A stretch of 64,000 bases of DNA from assembly GCA_046295175.1 (NCBI GenBank), contig JBKBNY010000003.1:62001-126000 (forward strand), written 5' to 3'. Position 1 is the stretch's first letter. Every line of letters begins with the position of its first letter. The notes beneath the pieces are model-generated. The model was not told the origin of the DNA. It was given only the letters and a program-made list of their open reading frames with translations, and searched no databases. Positions 54,318 through 63,277 of this stretch are shown one piece after another. The stretch comes from JALOLV01 sp046295175 (GTDB taxonomy: Bacteria; Bacteroidota; Bacteroidia; Cytophagales; Spirosomataceae). A program made the position numbers and the translations under genes.

Positions 54318-54461
54318 ACACGGTTTTCCTATAAAAATTATTTTACCAAAATTCGACCCTTTTGATAGGGTGGGATAGCCCCATCCTAATGATTCTATGT
54401 CCGTTGGACTTTACTTTTGCATCGGTTTTTAATCAATTTATTTTTTATAGGAAAACCGTGT
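54318..54461. mobile_element. MITE-like element with 20-bp terminal inverted repeats
   Basis: ACACGGTTTTCCTATAAAAA at 54318-54337 and its exact reverse complement at 54442-54461 bound a 104-base non-coding interior. No transposase is inside and no clear target duplication is seen. It lies between the attachment scar and cas6. Confidence 0.55.
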
Positions 54462-54634
54462 GGACTAATAAATAACACCGAAAAATAAATAAATTGAATT
54501 TTACTTTTTTTGTTGAGGAATGACATTGATATTGCGAACTCCAAATAATTTTTATGAATGTGTTGCTAAATTGCATACTAAACTACTTAAGTTTGGGATG
54601 TAGATATGTATTAGCTCTCTGATTACTGATTTCC

Positions 54635-55426
54635 ATGCGTTTTAAAATTCGACTTCGCCCTTTAGAACACACACCTTGGTTGATGTGGAACTACCAGTAT
54701 CCGCTATCTGCTGGGTTGTATGATATAATTAGTAAGGCAGATAATGACTATGCAACTTTTCTTCACGATACGGGCTATCAACTCAATAGCCGAAAGACGT
54801 TTAAACATTTTACTTTTTCGGATTTAAGGTTGAAAATTGGGAAGTCTGATAAGAATGGCTTTCAGATTATCTCGCCGACGGTAGAGTGGACGGTCTCGTT
54901 TTATATTGACCGTATTGCTGAATCTTTTATCATTGGGCTTTTTCAAGACCAAAAGCTGAGGCTTTTTGATGCTCGGTTTTCGGTTACGTTTGTGGTTGAA
55001 CAAATTGAGACTTTAGCACCGATTGCGTTTGGTGATACGATACGGTTTAATGCTAAGTCTTCGATGGTGATTGCCGAAAAACAAGATGGGCTTGACCAAT
55101 ATTTGGCTCCCACCGATGTACGTTTTGGGCATTATTTGGTTGGGGGGCTAATTGATAAATACCTAAGCACTCAGCTTGATAGGGGGATAATTTTAGACCC
55201 AACAATAAGTAATGTGCCAATAGATTTTAGGCTTATTGATGCTGAAAAGGCAAAATCGAGGAAGTTGACTATAAAGGCGGGTAAAAGCTCGGGGACGGAG
55301 GTAAGAGGTTTTAGGGATTTTGTATTTGAGCTAAAAGCCCCCAGAGAGGTTTTAGAAGTGGCTTACTACTCAGGAATTGGGAAGTTTTGTAGTAATGGAT
55401 GCGGGTTTTGTGAGGTTACACAATAA
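54635..55426 (+). CDS. cas6: CRISPR pre-crRNA endoribonuclease Cas6
   Basis: This 263-residue protein has the Cas6 ferredoxin-like double fold and the C-terminal glycine-rich loop SGIGKFCSNGCGFCEV. A His at residue 44 in FLHDTGY is the likely catalytic residue. Cas6 cuts CRISPR repeats in the array transcript to make crRNAs. It is separated from the rest of the cas genes by a reverse-oriented two-gene insert, and its base composition is closer to the chromosome than that of cas8b. Confidence 0.92.
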   Translation: MRFKIRLRPLEHTPWLMWNYQYPLSAGLYDIISKADNDYATFLHDTGYQLNSRKTFKHFTFSDLRLKIGKSDKNGFQIISPTVEWTVSFYIDRIAESFIIGLFQDQKLRLFDARFSVTFVVEQIETLAPIAFGDTIRFNAKSSMVIAEKQDGLDQYLAPTDVRFGHYLVGGLIDKYLSTQLDRGIILDPTISNVPIDFRLIDAEKAKSRKLTIKAGKSSGTEVRGFRDFVFELKAPREVLEVAYYSGIGKFCSNGCGFCEVTQ

Positions 55427-55427
55427 T

Positions 55428-55589
55428 TTATGGTTTGAGTTTTTCCCAATCTACATCTTTGAAAACTGTATTCATGATGAAGTCAGTTTTTGCTTTGGCA
55501 GCCTCGTTGACGGTCTTAAACGTACGATTCAAAGGGTGATTTTTATCACTATTTCGTTTTTTTAAAGATTTGTTTATTAAAGTTGCCAT
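55428..55589 (-). CDS. Small unknown protein paired with DUF6934-like gene
   Basis: An ATG at 55589 opens a 53-residue frame: MATLINKSLKKRNSDKNHPL, a middle segment with NEAAKAKTDFIM and an acidic end (FKDVDWEKLKP). It is basic at the start and probably helical. It begins 28 bases after the stop of the DUF6934-like gene on the same strand and ends 1 base from the convergent cas6 stop. Codon use and this tight spacing suggest it is real. Possible partner of the upstream protein; function unknown. Confidence 0.6.
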   Translation of the reverse strand: MATLINKSLKKRNSDKNHPLNRTFKTVNEAAKAKTDFIMNTVFKDVDWEKLKP

Positions 55590-55617
55590 TGTTGAATGAT
55601 AATATTTTTAATCAATT

Positions 55618-56061
55618 TTACGGTTTTTTTTCAGAAATAGCAAAACCATCATAAGATTTATTTTTGGTGAATGGTTCAAAACCTTTTTCTTGTGTGTAGC
55701 CCTCGATTAGGAAACGAGATTGAAAGTTTGAAAGTTCATGGTTGATTGCAATTTGGTAGAGGCGAGTTCGTGAAGGTGTGCTACCCGAAAAAACAACTTT
55801 TGCCATTGGATAACGCTCTAAAAATACATAAATAGTACGTAAGACAGTAGATAGTATTTTTTTCATATCACCGTTATCACTGACTTTGTAAATATCTAAC
55901 TCTTGGTTTTCGGTAATATCGGCTAAGGTTAATGAATATATGTTTGTGTGATGGGTTTGATGAAAAATGATAGTTTTTTTAATGATTTGCTCTCCAATAC
56001 TGACAAAATCAAATCGGTGGGCTTTGTCAAGAATGGTAAACTCGTAAAAGGGCTCGGTCAT
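55618..56061 (-). CDS. DUF6934-like protein
   Basis: This 147-residue protein resembles the Bacteroidota DUF6934 family: an N-terminal strand set (YEFTILDKAHRFDFVSIG), NIYSLTLADI, the helix VSDNGDMKKILSTVLRTIYVFLERYP and the VVFSGSTPSRTRLYQIAIN motif. Function is unknown. With the small downstream gene it forms a minus-strand unit embedded between cas6 and cas8b, convergent with cas6 and divergent from cas8b. Confidence 0.6.
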   Translation of the reverse strand: MTEPFYEFTILDKAHRFDFVSIGEQIIKKTIIFHQTHHTNIYSLTLADITENQELDIYKVSDNGDMKKILSTVLRTIYVFLERYPMAKVVFSGSTPSRTRLYQIAINHELSNFQSRFLIEGYTQEKGFEPFTKNKSYDGFAISEKKP

Positions 56062-56206
56062 GGATTAGGGGATTTATACCGTAAAATAAATATATCTGAT
56101 GATACGATTAGTTTTATTCAAGAATACAATAATTTTTCAATTTCTATTCAGATATTAGTACAAATTTAAAAAGTTTTATCAAAAATACTATAATTGGATA
56201 AAAATT

Positions 56207-58258
56207 ATGAGTTTAGAGACGGTCTTACATATAGGAAAAAAACTCCGTGAAGCAAAAGACAATTTACGTTATTTCAAAGCTGTTGAAATTTGCCCAAAAG
56301 ATAAAGATGGAACTTATCCTATTTGTTTTAATATTCCAGTCAAAAGTGACTTTACTTTTGATTGGGATAATATGGGGTTAGTTCCAGAAAATAAACAGTC
56401 ACAACTGTATTATCTTAAGTACAAATCGTCTGGTAATGATAGTGGTATGAAATATGTTTTTGGAGATATTTATTTTCAGAATATAGCGTCAATTGATAGA
56501 GATGGAATTATAAAAAGTGACACTGGAGGATACTTTAAATTAAACAATCCTGCTCATCCTCAGGCTTTTCAAAGAAAAAATTCAATAGACAGAGGATTAG
56601 AAGACTTTGGTAAAATATTGGAATTAACATCAACTTTTAAAACACAATTTGAAGCATTCCATAACTCAATAATTAAAGACTATCATAAGATTGAGGCAAT
56701 ATTAAAGCATGGTTATGTAATTGAACAGTATATTTTAGAAAAGAATGAAGAGAGCCTTTTAGATTATATAAACGATAAAAGCAAATTACGAGAAGATACT
56801 ATTGAATTTGTTTTAAAATCTATTTCAAAGTCAAATTTGAAAAAACTTGGAATAATTGATGAACATTTACTGGATGATAAATCTAAAGAAAAATTGTATG
56901 AGTTGAACAATTCATCAATATTTCTACATTTTGAATTTGAGAATGAAAAGCACTGGTATGAATTAAGTGAAATCTTTAAAGCAATAAAAACAAAAATGTT
57001 TACTGATTTTTCAGAACGAACAACAAATGGATTAGTATTGACCAAGACCTTATACAAGACACTTTGTTCAGGGGATGATTCAAACGATATTCAATTTCCC
57101 AAATTCACAAATAATAATAAACACAAAGCAAAATCTTTTGATGATGATAACTTAGAAGATTTATTTTATGCTGTTGATTTTGCAAGTAAGGGGCGATTTA
57201 TAAAAGGCACAGACATTAAAATGATAGTTTTACCTCTTGGTAAAAATTTACAAGAACAAGATTATATTGATTTCCTTCAAAATAGAGATGAAGGACAAGT
57301 GACTTCTAAAAATACCACCATTGAAGAACCTCTATTTTCGTTTTTAGAAGAGAACAATTCCTCAATTACGTCTTTCGATTTAATTTTTAGTAAAAAAGGA
57401 GCAGGTGCTGGTACGCCTGATACTGACTTAATTGAAATATCTGGAATTGAGAAGAGTAAACTACAAATGACGATGAAAAGAATAAGAGATATTAGTTCAT
57501 CATTAATGTCAGAGCGAAAAGCTTATTTGAAGACAAAGAAAGATTTATTTGAATTTAAAATTGAAAACTCATTTCAGAATATTTTGGGTACTTCTCAATA
57601 TGACGAAAAGTCAAAGAAAGTATCAATCAAGGCTAATCCAAAATATGAATCTCATTTATTAAAAGTATTACCTAAGATTTATACCGATACTTACACTCAT
57701 GATGAAATCCTCCTACCAGCCTTTATTCAAAACATTGAGTATTCAGTACGTTCCGGTGATGAAAAGTTTACTTTTTTCCAATTTGATTTAAAATTTTTTT
57801 ACAAAATTCAAAACTCAAATAATGATAAATTTACGGATATGATAAATTCAGAAAGTTACCAAATTGGGCTTAAGCTTGGAAAGCTGGCAAAGCCTTTAAA
57901 AAAGAAGATTAATGCTTTTGAAAAGCGATACGTAGGTTTGCTCACTCGACATACAAGTACCAAAGATGACTGTATCAAATTTGCAAATGATATTCATGAG
58001 ATGCTCACTCGACATGAAAAAACATGGGGACAAATGTCTGCCGAAGTATCTGCACAGATTGCTAACATTGAGCAAAACAACTATGATAAAGAAAAATTGG
58101 CATTTGGCTTTTTTGAAGGGTATTTCAAATATGAAGCAACCGATAAAAAGAAAGATTTTATTAATAGAATTGAAAAACTATTATCGGATTATGAAGGAAA
58201 TACAGAGCTAGAGGATGAGATTGATAAATTACAGTCTCTTCTTGATGACCTTAAATAG
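56207..58258 (+). CDS. cas8b: Type I-B Cascade large subunit Cas8b (TM1802/Csh1-like)
   Basis: This 683-residue protein lies directly before cas7 and cas5 of the I-B set, at the position and length of the large subunit. A late segment GAGTPDTDLIEISGIEKSKL and a long helical C-terminus fit the TM1802-type Cas8b group. Cas8b recognises the PAM and supports Cas3 recruitment. The sequence is much more AT-rich than cas6 or cas4. Sequence similarity within Cas8 is low, so the call leans on neighbours. Confidence 0.82.
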   Translation: MSLETVLHIGKKLREAKDNLRYFKAVEICPKDKDGTYPICFNIPVKSDFTFDWDNMGLVPENKQSQLYYLKYKSSGNDSGMKYVFGDIYFQNIASIDRDGIIKSDTGGYFKLNNPAHPQAFQRKNSIDRGLEDFGKILELTSTFKTQFEAFHNSIIKDYHKIEAILKHGYVIEQYILEKNEESLLDYINDKSKLREDTIEFVLKSISKSNLKKLGIIDEHLLDDKSKEKLYELNNSSIFLHFEFENEKHWYELSEIFKAIKTKMFTDFSERTTNGLVLTKTLYKTLCSGDDSNDIQFPKFTNNNKHKAKSFDDDNLEDLFYAVDFASKGRFIKGTDIKMIVLPLGKNLQEQDYIDFLQNRDEGQVTSKNTTIEEPLFSFLEENNSSITSFDLIFSKKGAGAGTPDTDLIEISGIEKSKLQMTMKRIRDISSSLMSERKAYLKTKKDLFEFKIENSFQNILGTSQYDEKSKKVSIKANPKYESHLLKVLPKIYTDTYTHDEILLPAFIQNIEYSVRSGDEKFTFFQFDLKFFYKIQNSNNDKFTDMINSESYQIGLKLGKLAKPLKKKINAFEKRYVGLLTRHTSTKDDCIKFANDIHEMLTRHEKTWGQMSAEVSAQIANIEQNNYDKEKLAFGFFEGYFKYEATDKKKDFINRIEKLLSDYEGNTELEDEIDKLQSLLDDLK

Positions 58259-58285
58259 AAATTTTAACGATTTAAATTCATAAAA

Positions 58286-59320
58286 ATGGAAAATAATACA
58301 GCACTTAAAAAATCTGAAATCTTGTTTTTGTATGAAACATCATACAACATTCCTAATGGCGACCCATTCACAGGCGAGCAACGCTATGATGATGAAACCA
58401 AAAAAATTTTGGTTAGCGACGTTAGAATAAAACGTTTTGTAAGAACTTATCTCGAAGAAATAAAAAAACTTCCTATTTATGTAAGTGAAAAAACAGGGGC
58501 TGGTAAAACGGATTCAAAGGGAGTTTTGAAAGCAATAGCAACGGATGGGAAAAGAAATCCTGAAAAATTAACAAATGTAGCTGATGTTTTAAAAGCACAA
58601 ATAGATGTTCGTTTATTTGGTGGTATCTCAACACTTGGAGATTCTGCAAAAGATATAAAGGTTGACAATAAACCAATGACAAATGGTCATACTCAATTTA
58701 CAGGACCTGTTCAATTTGCATTACTCAATCCTTCATTGAATGAAGTAAATCTTAGAATGCATCAAAATACAACTCACTTTACTTCAAAAGCAGAGAATAC
58801 TCAAGGCTCAATTGGAACAACTACGTTAGTACCATATTCAGTAGTCCAGATACACGGTTGGTTTAATCCAAAAGTAGCGGAAGAAACAGGAATGACTGTG
58901 GATGATATGAAATTACTTTTTGAAGGACTTTGGTATGGCACAAGTGGAGATGGAAGTTCTCATTCACGTAGTAAAGTAGGGCAAAATTCACTCTTAATTC
59001 TTGAAATAGTTTACCAGGAAAATAATAAAAAAGTTTATGGAGTGGAAAGGCTTATCAAACTTAGCCCCAAAGATGGCAAAAAAGGGGAGCAATTACGGAG
59101 TATGGACGACTTTGATTTTGATTTCTCTAAACTAATTGAAATCGCAAAATCCGAAAAAATAGAAAAAATTAATTACTATACTGAAGTTGAAGCTATAGAA
59201 ATGCACTTTATCTTAAAGGATGAAGAAAAAGAGAATGGAAAAGCTAAAACAGATTTGCAATGGAAAGAAAAATTTCACCCGATTCAATTTGAAGAGCCTA
59301 AAAAAGAAGATGCAAAATGA
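58286..59320 (+). CDS. cas7: Cascade backbone subunit Cas7 (Csh2 type)
   Basis: This 344-residue protein begins with the Csh2/Cas7 signature YETSYNIPNGDPFTGEQRYDD followed by VSDVRIKRFVRTYL, then KVDNKPMTNGHTQFTGPVQ. Cas7 polymerises along the crRNA and forms the Cascade spine. It starts 27 bases after cas8b and its stop overlaps the start of cas5, so the genes form one operon. Confidence 0.94.
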   Translation: MENNTALKKSEILFLYETSYNIPNGDPFTGEQRYDDETKKILVSDVRIKRFVRTYLEEIKKLPIYVSEKTGAGKTDSKGVLKAIATDGKRNPEKLTNVADVLKAQIDVRLFGGISTLGDSAKDIKVDNKPMTNGHTQFTGPVQFALLNPSLNEVNLRMHQNTTHFTSKAENTQGSIGTTTLVPYSVVQIHGWFNPKVAEETGMTVDDMKLLFEGLWYGTSGDGSSHSRSKVGQNSLLILEIVYQENNKKVYGVERLIKLSPKDGKKGEQLRSMDDFDFDFSKLIEIAKSEKIEKINYYTEVEAIEMHFILKDEEKENGKAKTDLQWKEKFHPIQFEEPKKEDAK

Positions 59321-60027
59321 AAGGTTATCAAATTATTATAAAAGGGAACTGGGGCCATTTTAAAAAGCCAGAAACCAACAATAACCCACTCACGCACGAT
59401 TTAATCACTAAAACTGCTTTAATCGGATTGATTGGGGCAGTTTTGGGTATTGAAAGAAAAGAAATGAAGGATAAATTCCCTGAACTCTCAGAAGACATTC
59501 TTTATGGTGTGCAGTTATTAAACCCTGTCAAAAAAGCATCTTGGGGCTTTACAAGTCGAACGGCAGTTAGCCCAACCACTTCTGGAAATCCAAAGTATTT
59601 TGAATTTTTAAAAGACCCCATTTTTAAGGTTTCAATAGCTCTGGTCAATAAAAGGTCAGAACAACTATTTGTTGATTTTGAAAACGCAATTAAAAATTCA
59701 GAATCTGTATATACCCCTGTATTAGGCTGGCACAATTGCCCTGCGGAATTGGAGTGGGTTTCTAATGGTGCTTTTACTTTTAAAGAAAATGATGTTTTTG
59801 AAACCTTTGGGTTTGTAGAATTAGGCAAACATAATCCAAAAGGTCTAAACTATGATTTTAGAATTGGTTTTGAACGACTACCTACTTTTCAAGATGAAGA
59901 AATGTGGAACTTGCCAGACAAATATAAAAAAATTATTTATCCTGATTCTATGAAAAGCGTAAGGTTTGAAGGCGATTATTATGAATATCAATCACAAGAA
60001 GTAAGAGAATCATGGTGGCTAATCTAA
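59317..60027 (+). CDS. cas5: Cascade subunit Cas5 (type I-B)
   Basis: This 236-residue RAMP protein starts with the Cas5 strand YQIIIKGNWGHFKKPETNNN and the GLIGAVLGIERKEM helix, the usual opening of Cas5b. It caps the 5' handle of the crRNA. It overlaps the cas7 stop by four bases and its own end overlaps the start of cas3 by sixteen bases. Confidence 0.9.
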   Translation: MKGYQIIIKGNWGHFKKPETNNNPLTHDLITKTALIGLIGAVLGIERKEMKDKFPELSEDILYGVQLLNPVKKASWGFTSRTAVSPTTSGNPKYFEFLKDPIFKVSIALVNKRSEQLFVDFENAIKNSESVYTPVLGWHNCPAELEWVSNGAFTFKENDVFETFGFVELGKHNPKGLNYDFRIGFERLPTFQDEEMWNLPDKYKKIIYPDSMKSVRFEGDYYEYQSQEVRESWWLI

Positions 60028-62519
60028 AAAACATCAAATCACATCCTGATAAATTCCTTATCACACAAGATAATGGGGAAAAAGGTCATGTGGATGGCGT
60101 AATTGAAAACACAAAAAAACTAACAGATTTACGATGGGCTGAACTTGTCGCTATATTCCATGATTTAGGTAAGATAAATCCTAATTTCATCGATAAATTA
60201 GACCCAAATAAAAAAGTAAGTGGATATGCAAATCACTCTTACTTGTCCGCTTTTGCCTTTTTTTGTGCTTTTTCTTGTGATGCAAATAATCGTAAAAATT
60301 TAGTATCGTGGTTAGATGTTAGTAATCTGACTGGATTAGATATTTTAGCATTAACAATCATTATTGCCAAACATCATGGGAACTTACCAGACTTTATTTC
60401 CGTAAACAAAGAGAATGAGGATATAGCAAGAATTTTATCAAAAGATGAGAATGATGCACTTTTCAGTTTTTTAGAGTCAAATAAAGATTTAGTTATTAAC
60501 GAATTTGCTCAAAATTATTTACCTTTTGTTCAAGACTTTAAGCATCATTTATCTAATGCTAAAGTCCAAACGGAATACCGAGATAAATTAAATTTTGATG
60601 CTACAAGGAATACCAATCCATTGGATTTCTTTTTAGATACTCAATTTTCCTTTGCTTCACTTATTCAAGCAGACAAAACAGATGCAGCACGATTTGAAAA
60701 CTTAATTGAGGCTAATCAGGATGATGTTAAGGCATTTTGTGAAAGTTATGATAAACAATTGACACAATATCTAAACAAATTAAATGCTGATTCTCCTTTA
60801 AATCAATTAAGAACAACGATTAGACAAGAAGCAGTAAAGAATGTTCTTGTGGGGTTAAATAATGGAGTAAAGGTATTTGACTTAACATCTCCTACGGGTT
60901 CTGGGAAAACATTGATGCTACTTTCCTTAGCTAATGAAATATTAAAATTCAGCCCAAAACCTCTCCGAATTATTTATGCCTTACCCTTTCTTTCGATTAC
61001 TGAACAAGTAGAAGGAGAAATATTAAAAATATTTGCGGACTCAATAGAGCATATTCAACGGATTGATTCTAAATCTATTAATTATGAATTTGAAAAACTG
61101 CAAAGCCAATTAGAAAACCAACCTGATAAGCAAGTTCAGATGGCAATAAATTTATTGGGTTTCAAAGAAAAAACCTTTGCTTATCCATTGATTATAACAA
61201 CTTTTGTTCATTTTTTTGAAACCCTACTTAGTAATAAAAATTCAGAGCTATTAAAATTACCAAACCTCTCAAATTGTATTTTCTTAATAGATGAAATACA
61301 GTCATTACCACCAAGATTATACAGTTTTTTTGTTGCTTACCTTTCTAAGTTTTGTCAAAAATTTAATTGCTATGCTATTATATCGACGGCAACACAACCT
61401 AATTTTAATTTAGATGGCATAATTCTCAATGGAGAAAATAGAAAATATGTGAATATGCCAAATACCTTTTTTACTGGGTATCAATTACCTTTTCAATTGT
61501 TACCGTTAGAGCATTTTTCAAATAAAATATTTAATCGTTATTCAATTACGTACGTTAAAGACTATATAAGCCTATCTACTCTTGTTCAAAATATAATTTC
61601 TGAGAAACAGTCTGTTTTAGTCATTTTAAATACAATTGATGACACAAAACAACTTTATAGTTTATTGTTAGATGATATTGGTGACAAAACTGATTTGATT
61701 TTACTTAATACTCATTTTACACCCAACGATAGAAATTATAAAATAGAATACGCAAAATTAAGACTGAAATATGAAAAAAAAATCATAGTTATCTCGACTC
61801 AACTTATTGAGGCGGGTGTTGATATTGACTTTCCAGTACTTTATCGAGATTTTGCATCCGTTTCAAGTATTGTCCAATCCGCAGGTCGTTGTAATAGAAA
61901 TGGAAAATTATCACAAAAAGGAAAAGTTATTTTGTTTCGGCTTTTAAATCCCAATGACCGCTCTGCATTAATTTATAGAGGAAAAGATAAAGCTATTTTA
62001 AATTTCACGAAAGAAGTTTGGCGTTGTGAAAACTATGATGAGAAGGACCTTTTAGAAGTTCAGCGTAATTTTTTTGATAAGATTTGGACAGAATTGAATT
62101 TTGCTGAACACTCACAATTGAAACCAAAATTAGTTTTTCACTTTCTGAAAGATATACAAGAGTGTATGTTTTCTAAAATAGGGAGTTTTCAACTAATTGA
62201 TGAAAAAGAATATGGCACAGAACTACAATTTTATGTACCTAAGAATGAAGAAGATAATAGTTTTGAAATACTTTTATCATTATCAAAACAACTTAATGAA
62301 ATCAAAGAAAAGGTTGAGAAGATAAATAAGAGACGCCAGATTGATTTTCAATTTAAAAAAATGGCGAATCAAATTGTGAAAGTTCGATTAAAAAATGAGG
62401 ACACAATGCCCGACTTAGGAAATCCAGAGCAATATTTGAATTTCTTGTTTAAGTTAAATTTAGCCTCATACTCCTCAGATAAGGGCGTTATAATAAAAGG
62501 AGAAGACTGCATTATTTAA
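60012..62519 (+). CDS. cas3: Cas3 helicase-nuclease (type I-B)
   Basis: This 835-residue protein joins an N-terminal HD nuclease (His50-Asp51 in IFHDLGK, His75 in NHSYLSA, His121-His122 in AKHHGN) to a superfamily 2 helicase with Walker A TGSGKT near residue 296, motif II DEIQ near residue 427, motif III STATQP, motif V STQLIEAGVDID and motif VI QSAGRCNRNG near 622. Cas3 is recruited by target-bound Cascade and degrades the displaced strand. All catalytic motifs are intact. Confidence 0.95.
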   Translation: MVANLKNIKSHPDKFLITQDNGEKGHVDGVIENTKKLTDLRWAELVAIFHDLGKINPNFIDKLDPNKKVSGYANHSYLSAFAFFCAFSCDANNRKNLVSWLDVSNLTGLDILALTIIIAKHHGNLPDFISVNKENEDIARILSKDENDALFSFLESNKDLVINEFAQNYLPFVQDFKHHLSNAKVQTEYRDKLNFDATRNTNPLDFFLDTQFSFASLIQADKTDAARFENLIEANQDDVKAFCESYDKQLTQYLNKLNADSPLNQLRTTIRQEAVKNVLVGLNNGVKVFDLTSPTGSGKTLMLLSLANEILKFSPKPLRIIYALPFLSITEQVEGEILKIFADSIEHIQRIDSKSINYEFEKLQSQLENQPDKQVQMAINLLGFKEKTFAYPLIITTFVHFFETLLSNKNSELLKLPNLSNCIFLIDEIQSLPPRLYSFFVAYLSKFCQKFNCYAIISTATQPNFNLDGIILNGENRKYVNMPNTFFTGYQLPFQLLPLEHFSNKIFNRYSITYVKDYISLSTLVQNIISEKQSVLVILNTIDDTKQLYSLLLDDIGDKTDLILLNTHFTPNDRNYKIEYAKLRLKYEKKIIVISTQLIEAGVDIDFPVLYRDFASVSSIVQSAGRCNRNGKLSQKGKVILFRLLNPNDRSALIYRGKDKAILNFTKEVWRCENYDEKDLLEVQRNFFDKIWTELNFAEHSQLKPKLVFHFLKDIQECMFSKIGSFQLIDEKEYGTELQFYVPKNEEDNSFEILLSLSKQLNEIKEKVEKINKRRQIDFQFKKMANQIVKVRLKNEDTMPDLGNPEQYLNFLFKLNLASYSSDKGVIIKGEDCII

Positions 62520-62527
62520 TATACCCC

Positions 62528-63079
62528 ATGACCATCAACGCCACGCTCATCAACTACTTGCACCTTTGTCATCGAAAACTTTGGCTACATGCCAATGTAA
62601 TCAGGATGGAGCATACCTCTGATGTGGTTTCGGAAGGTAAATTGATAGGGGAAGAAAGCTACCCTCAGCGTGCTGATAAGAATCAGGAATTAGAGATTTC
62701 TTATGATTTGTGGTTTCCATCATATAATACGATGGTTGGGTGTTCGGCAAAGATTGATTTTTTTGATACCAAATTGGGGGTTGTACATGAAACCAAGAAG
62801 TCGGCTGCAAAAGAATTTGCCCATGAAGCACAAGTAAAGTTTTATTTGTATTTGCTTCGTAAGAACGAAATTGAGGCCAATTACGGAATCATCGAGTATC
62901 CGAAGTTTAGGCATACCGAAAAGGTTGAACTACACGAAGATGAATACGCTACGGTAGAATCTTGGATTTGGAAAGCCTATCAGATTGCTACGCATGAGGA
63001 TTGTCCTGCTGCACTACCCAAAAGTAAATGTAAGAATTGCTCGTATTTTGAATTTTGTTGGAGTGGGGAGGAAGAATAA
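62528..63079 (+). CDS. cas4: Cas4 nuclease
   Basis: This 183-residue Cas4 has the iron-sulfur cysteines Cys14 at the start and Cys168, Cys171, Cys177 at the end (KCKNCSYFEFC), and the RecB-like nuclease residues Asp77, Glu88 and Lys90 (AKIDFF...VVHETKK). Cas4 trims and selects PAM-side ends of new spacers. Starting 8 bases after cas3, it is in the same operon but base composition shifts towards that of the chromosome here. Confidence 0.93.
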   Translation: MTINATLINYLHLCHRKLWLHANVIRMEHTSDVVSEGKLIGEESYPQRADKNQELEISYDLWFPSYNTMVGCSAKIDFFDTKLGVVHETKKSAAKEFAHEAQVKFYLYLLRKNEIEANYGIIEYPKFRHTEKVELHEDEYATVESWIWKAYQIATHEDCPAALPKSKCKNCSYFEFCWSGEEE

Positions 63080-63277
63080 TCTTGATTTTGTGTTTTTATG
63101 GATTTGGCCCAAGAGGTTTAAAGAATAAATACATGGAACACTCACACCCTCCAGACTGAGTGACTGTCGCCTCCTTCGGCTCCTTTATCCCTTACGCACA
63201 AGGGTTTTAGTTAGAAATAATCGGTCAATTTGTTAAGGGTTTAGAAATATAAGCCCCAATATTAAATATATTGTTTA

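Larger units (their letters stand above)
53206..54634. other. Gene-poor junction between chromosome and CRISPR-Cas locus
   Basis: These 1.4 kb hold no intact gene. They contain the decayed tyrosine recombinase (53641-53766), a terminator (53946-53979), a tRNA-Asp-like 3' fragment (53985-54007) and a MITE-like element (54318-54461). A 41-codon hydrophobic frame at 54209-54334 and a 34-codon frame at 53263 lack support and are not called. The pattern is that of a worn mobile-element boundary. Confidence 0.6.

Noticed and set aside
54209..54334. 41-codon hydrophobic frame on the plus strand in the junction before cas6
   Set aside because: It is T-rich, so a hydrophobic product is expected by chance, and its end runs into the terminal repeat of the MITE-like element; no start-site support.
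55377..55565. Plus-strand frame over the end of cas6
   Set aside because: It overlaps cas6 and the oppositely oriented small gene and has no family resemblance.
63130..63200. Possible CRISPR leader or repeat between cas4 and cas1
   Set aside because: No repeated unit is present; only short imperfect similarities.
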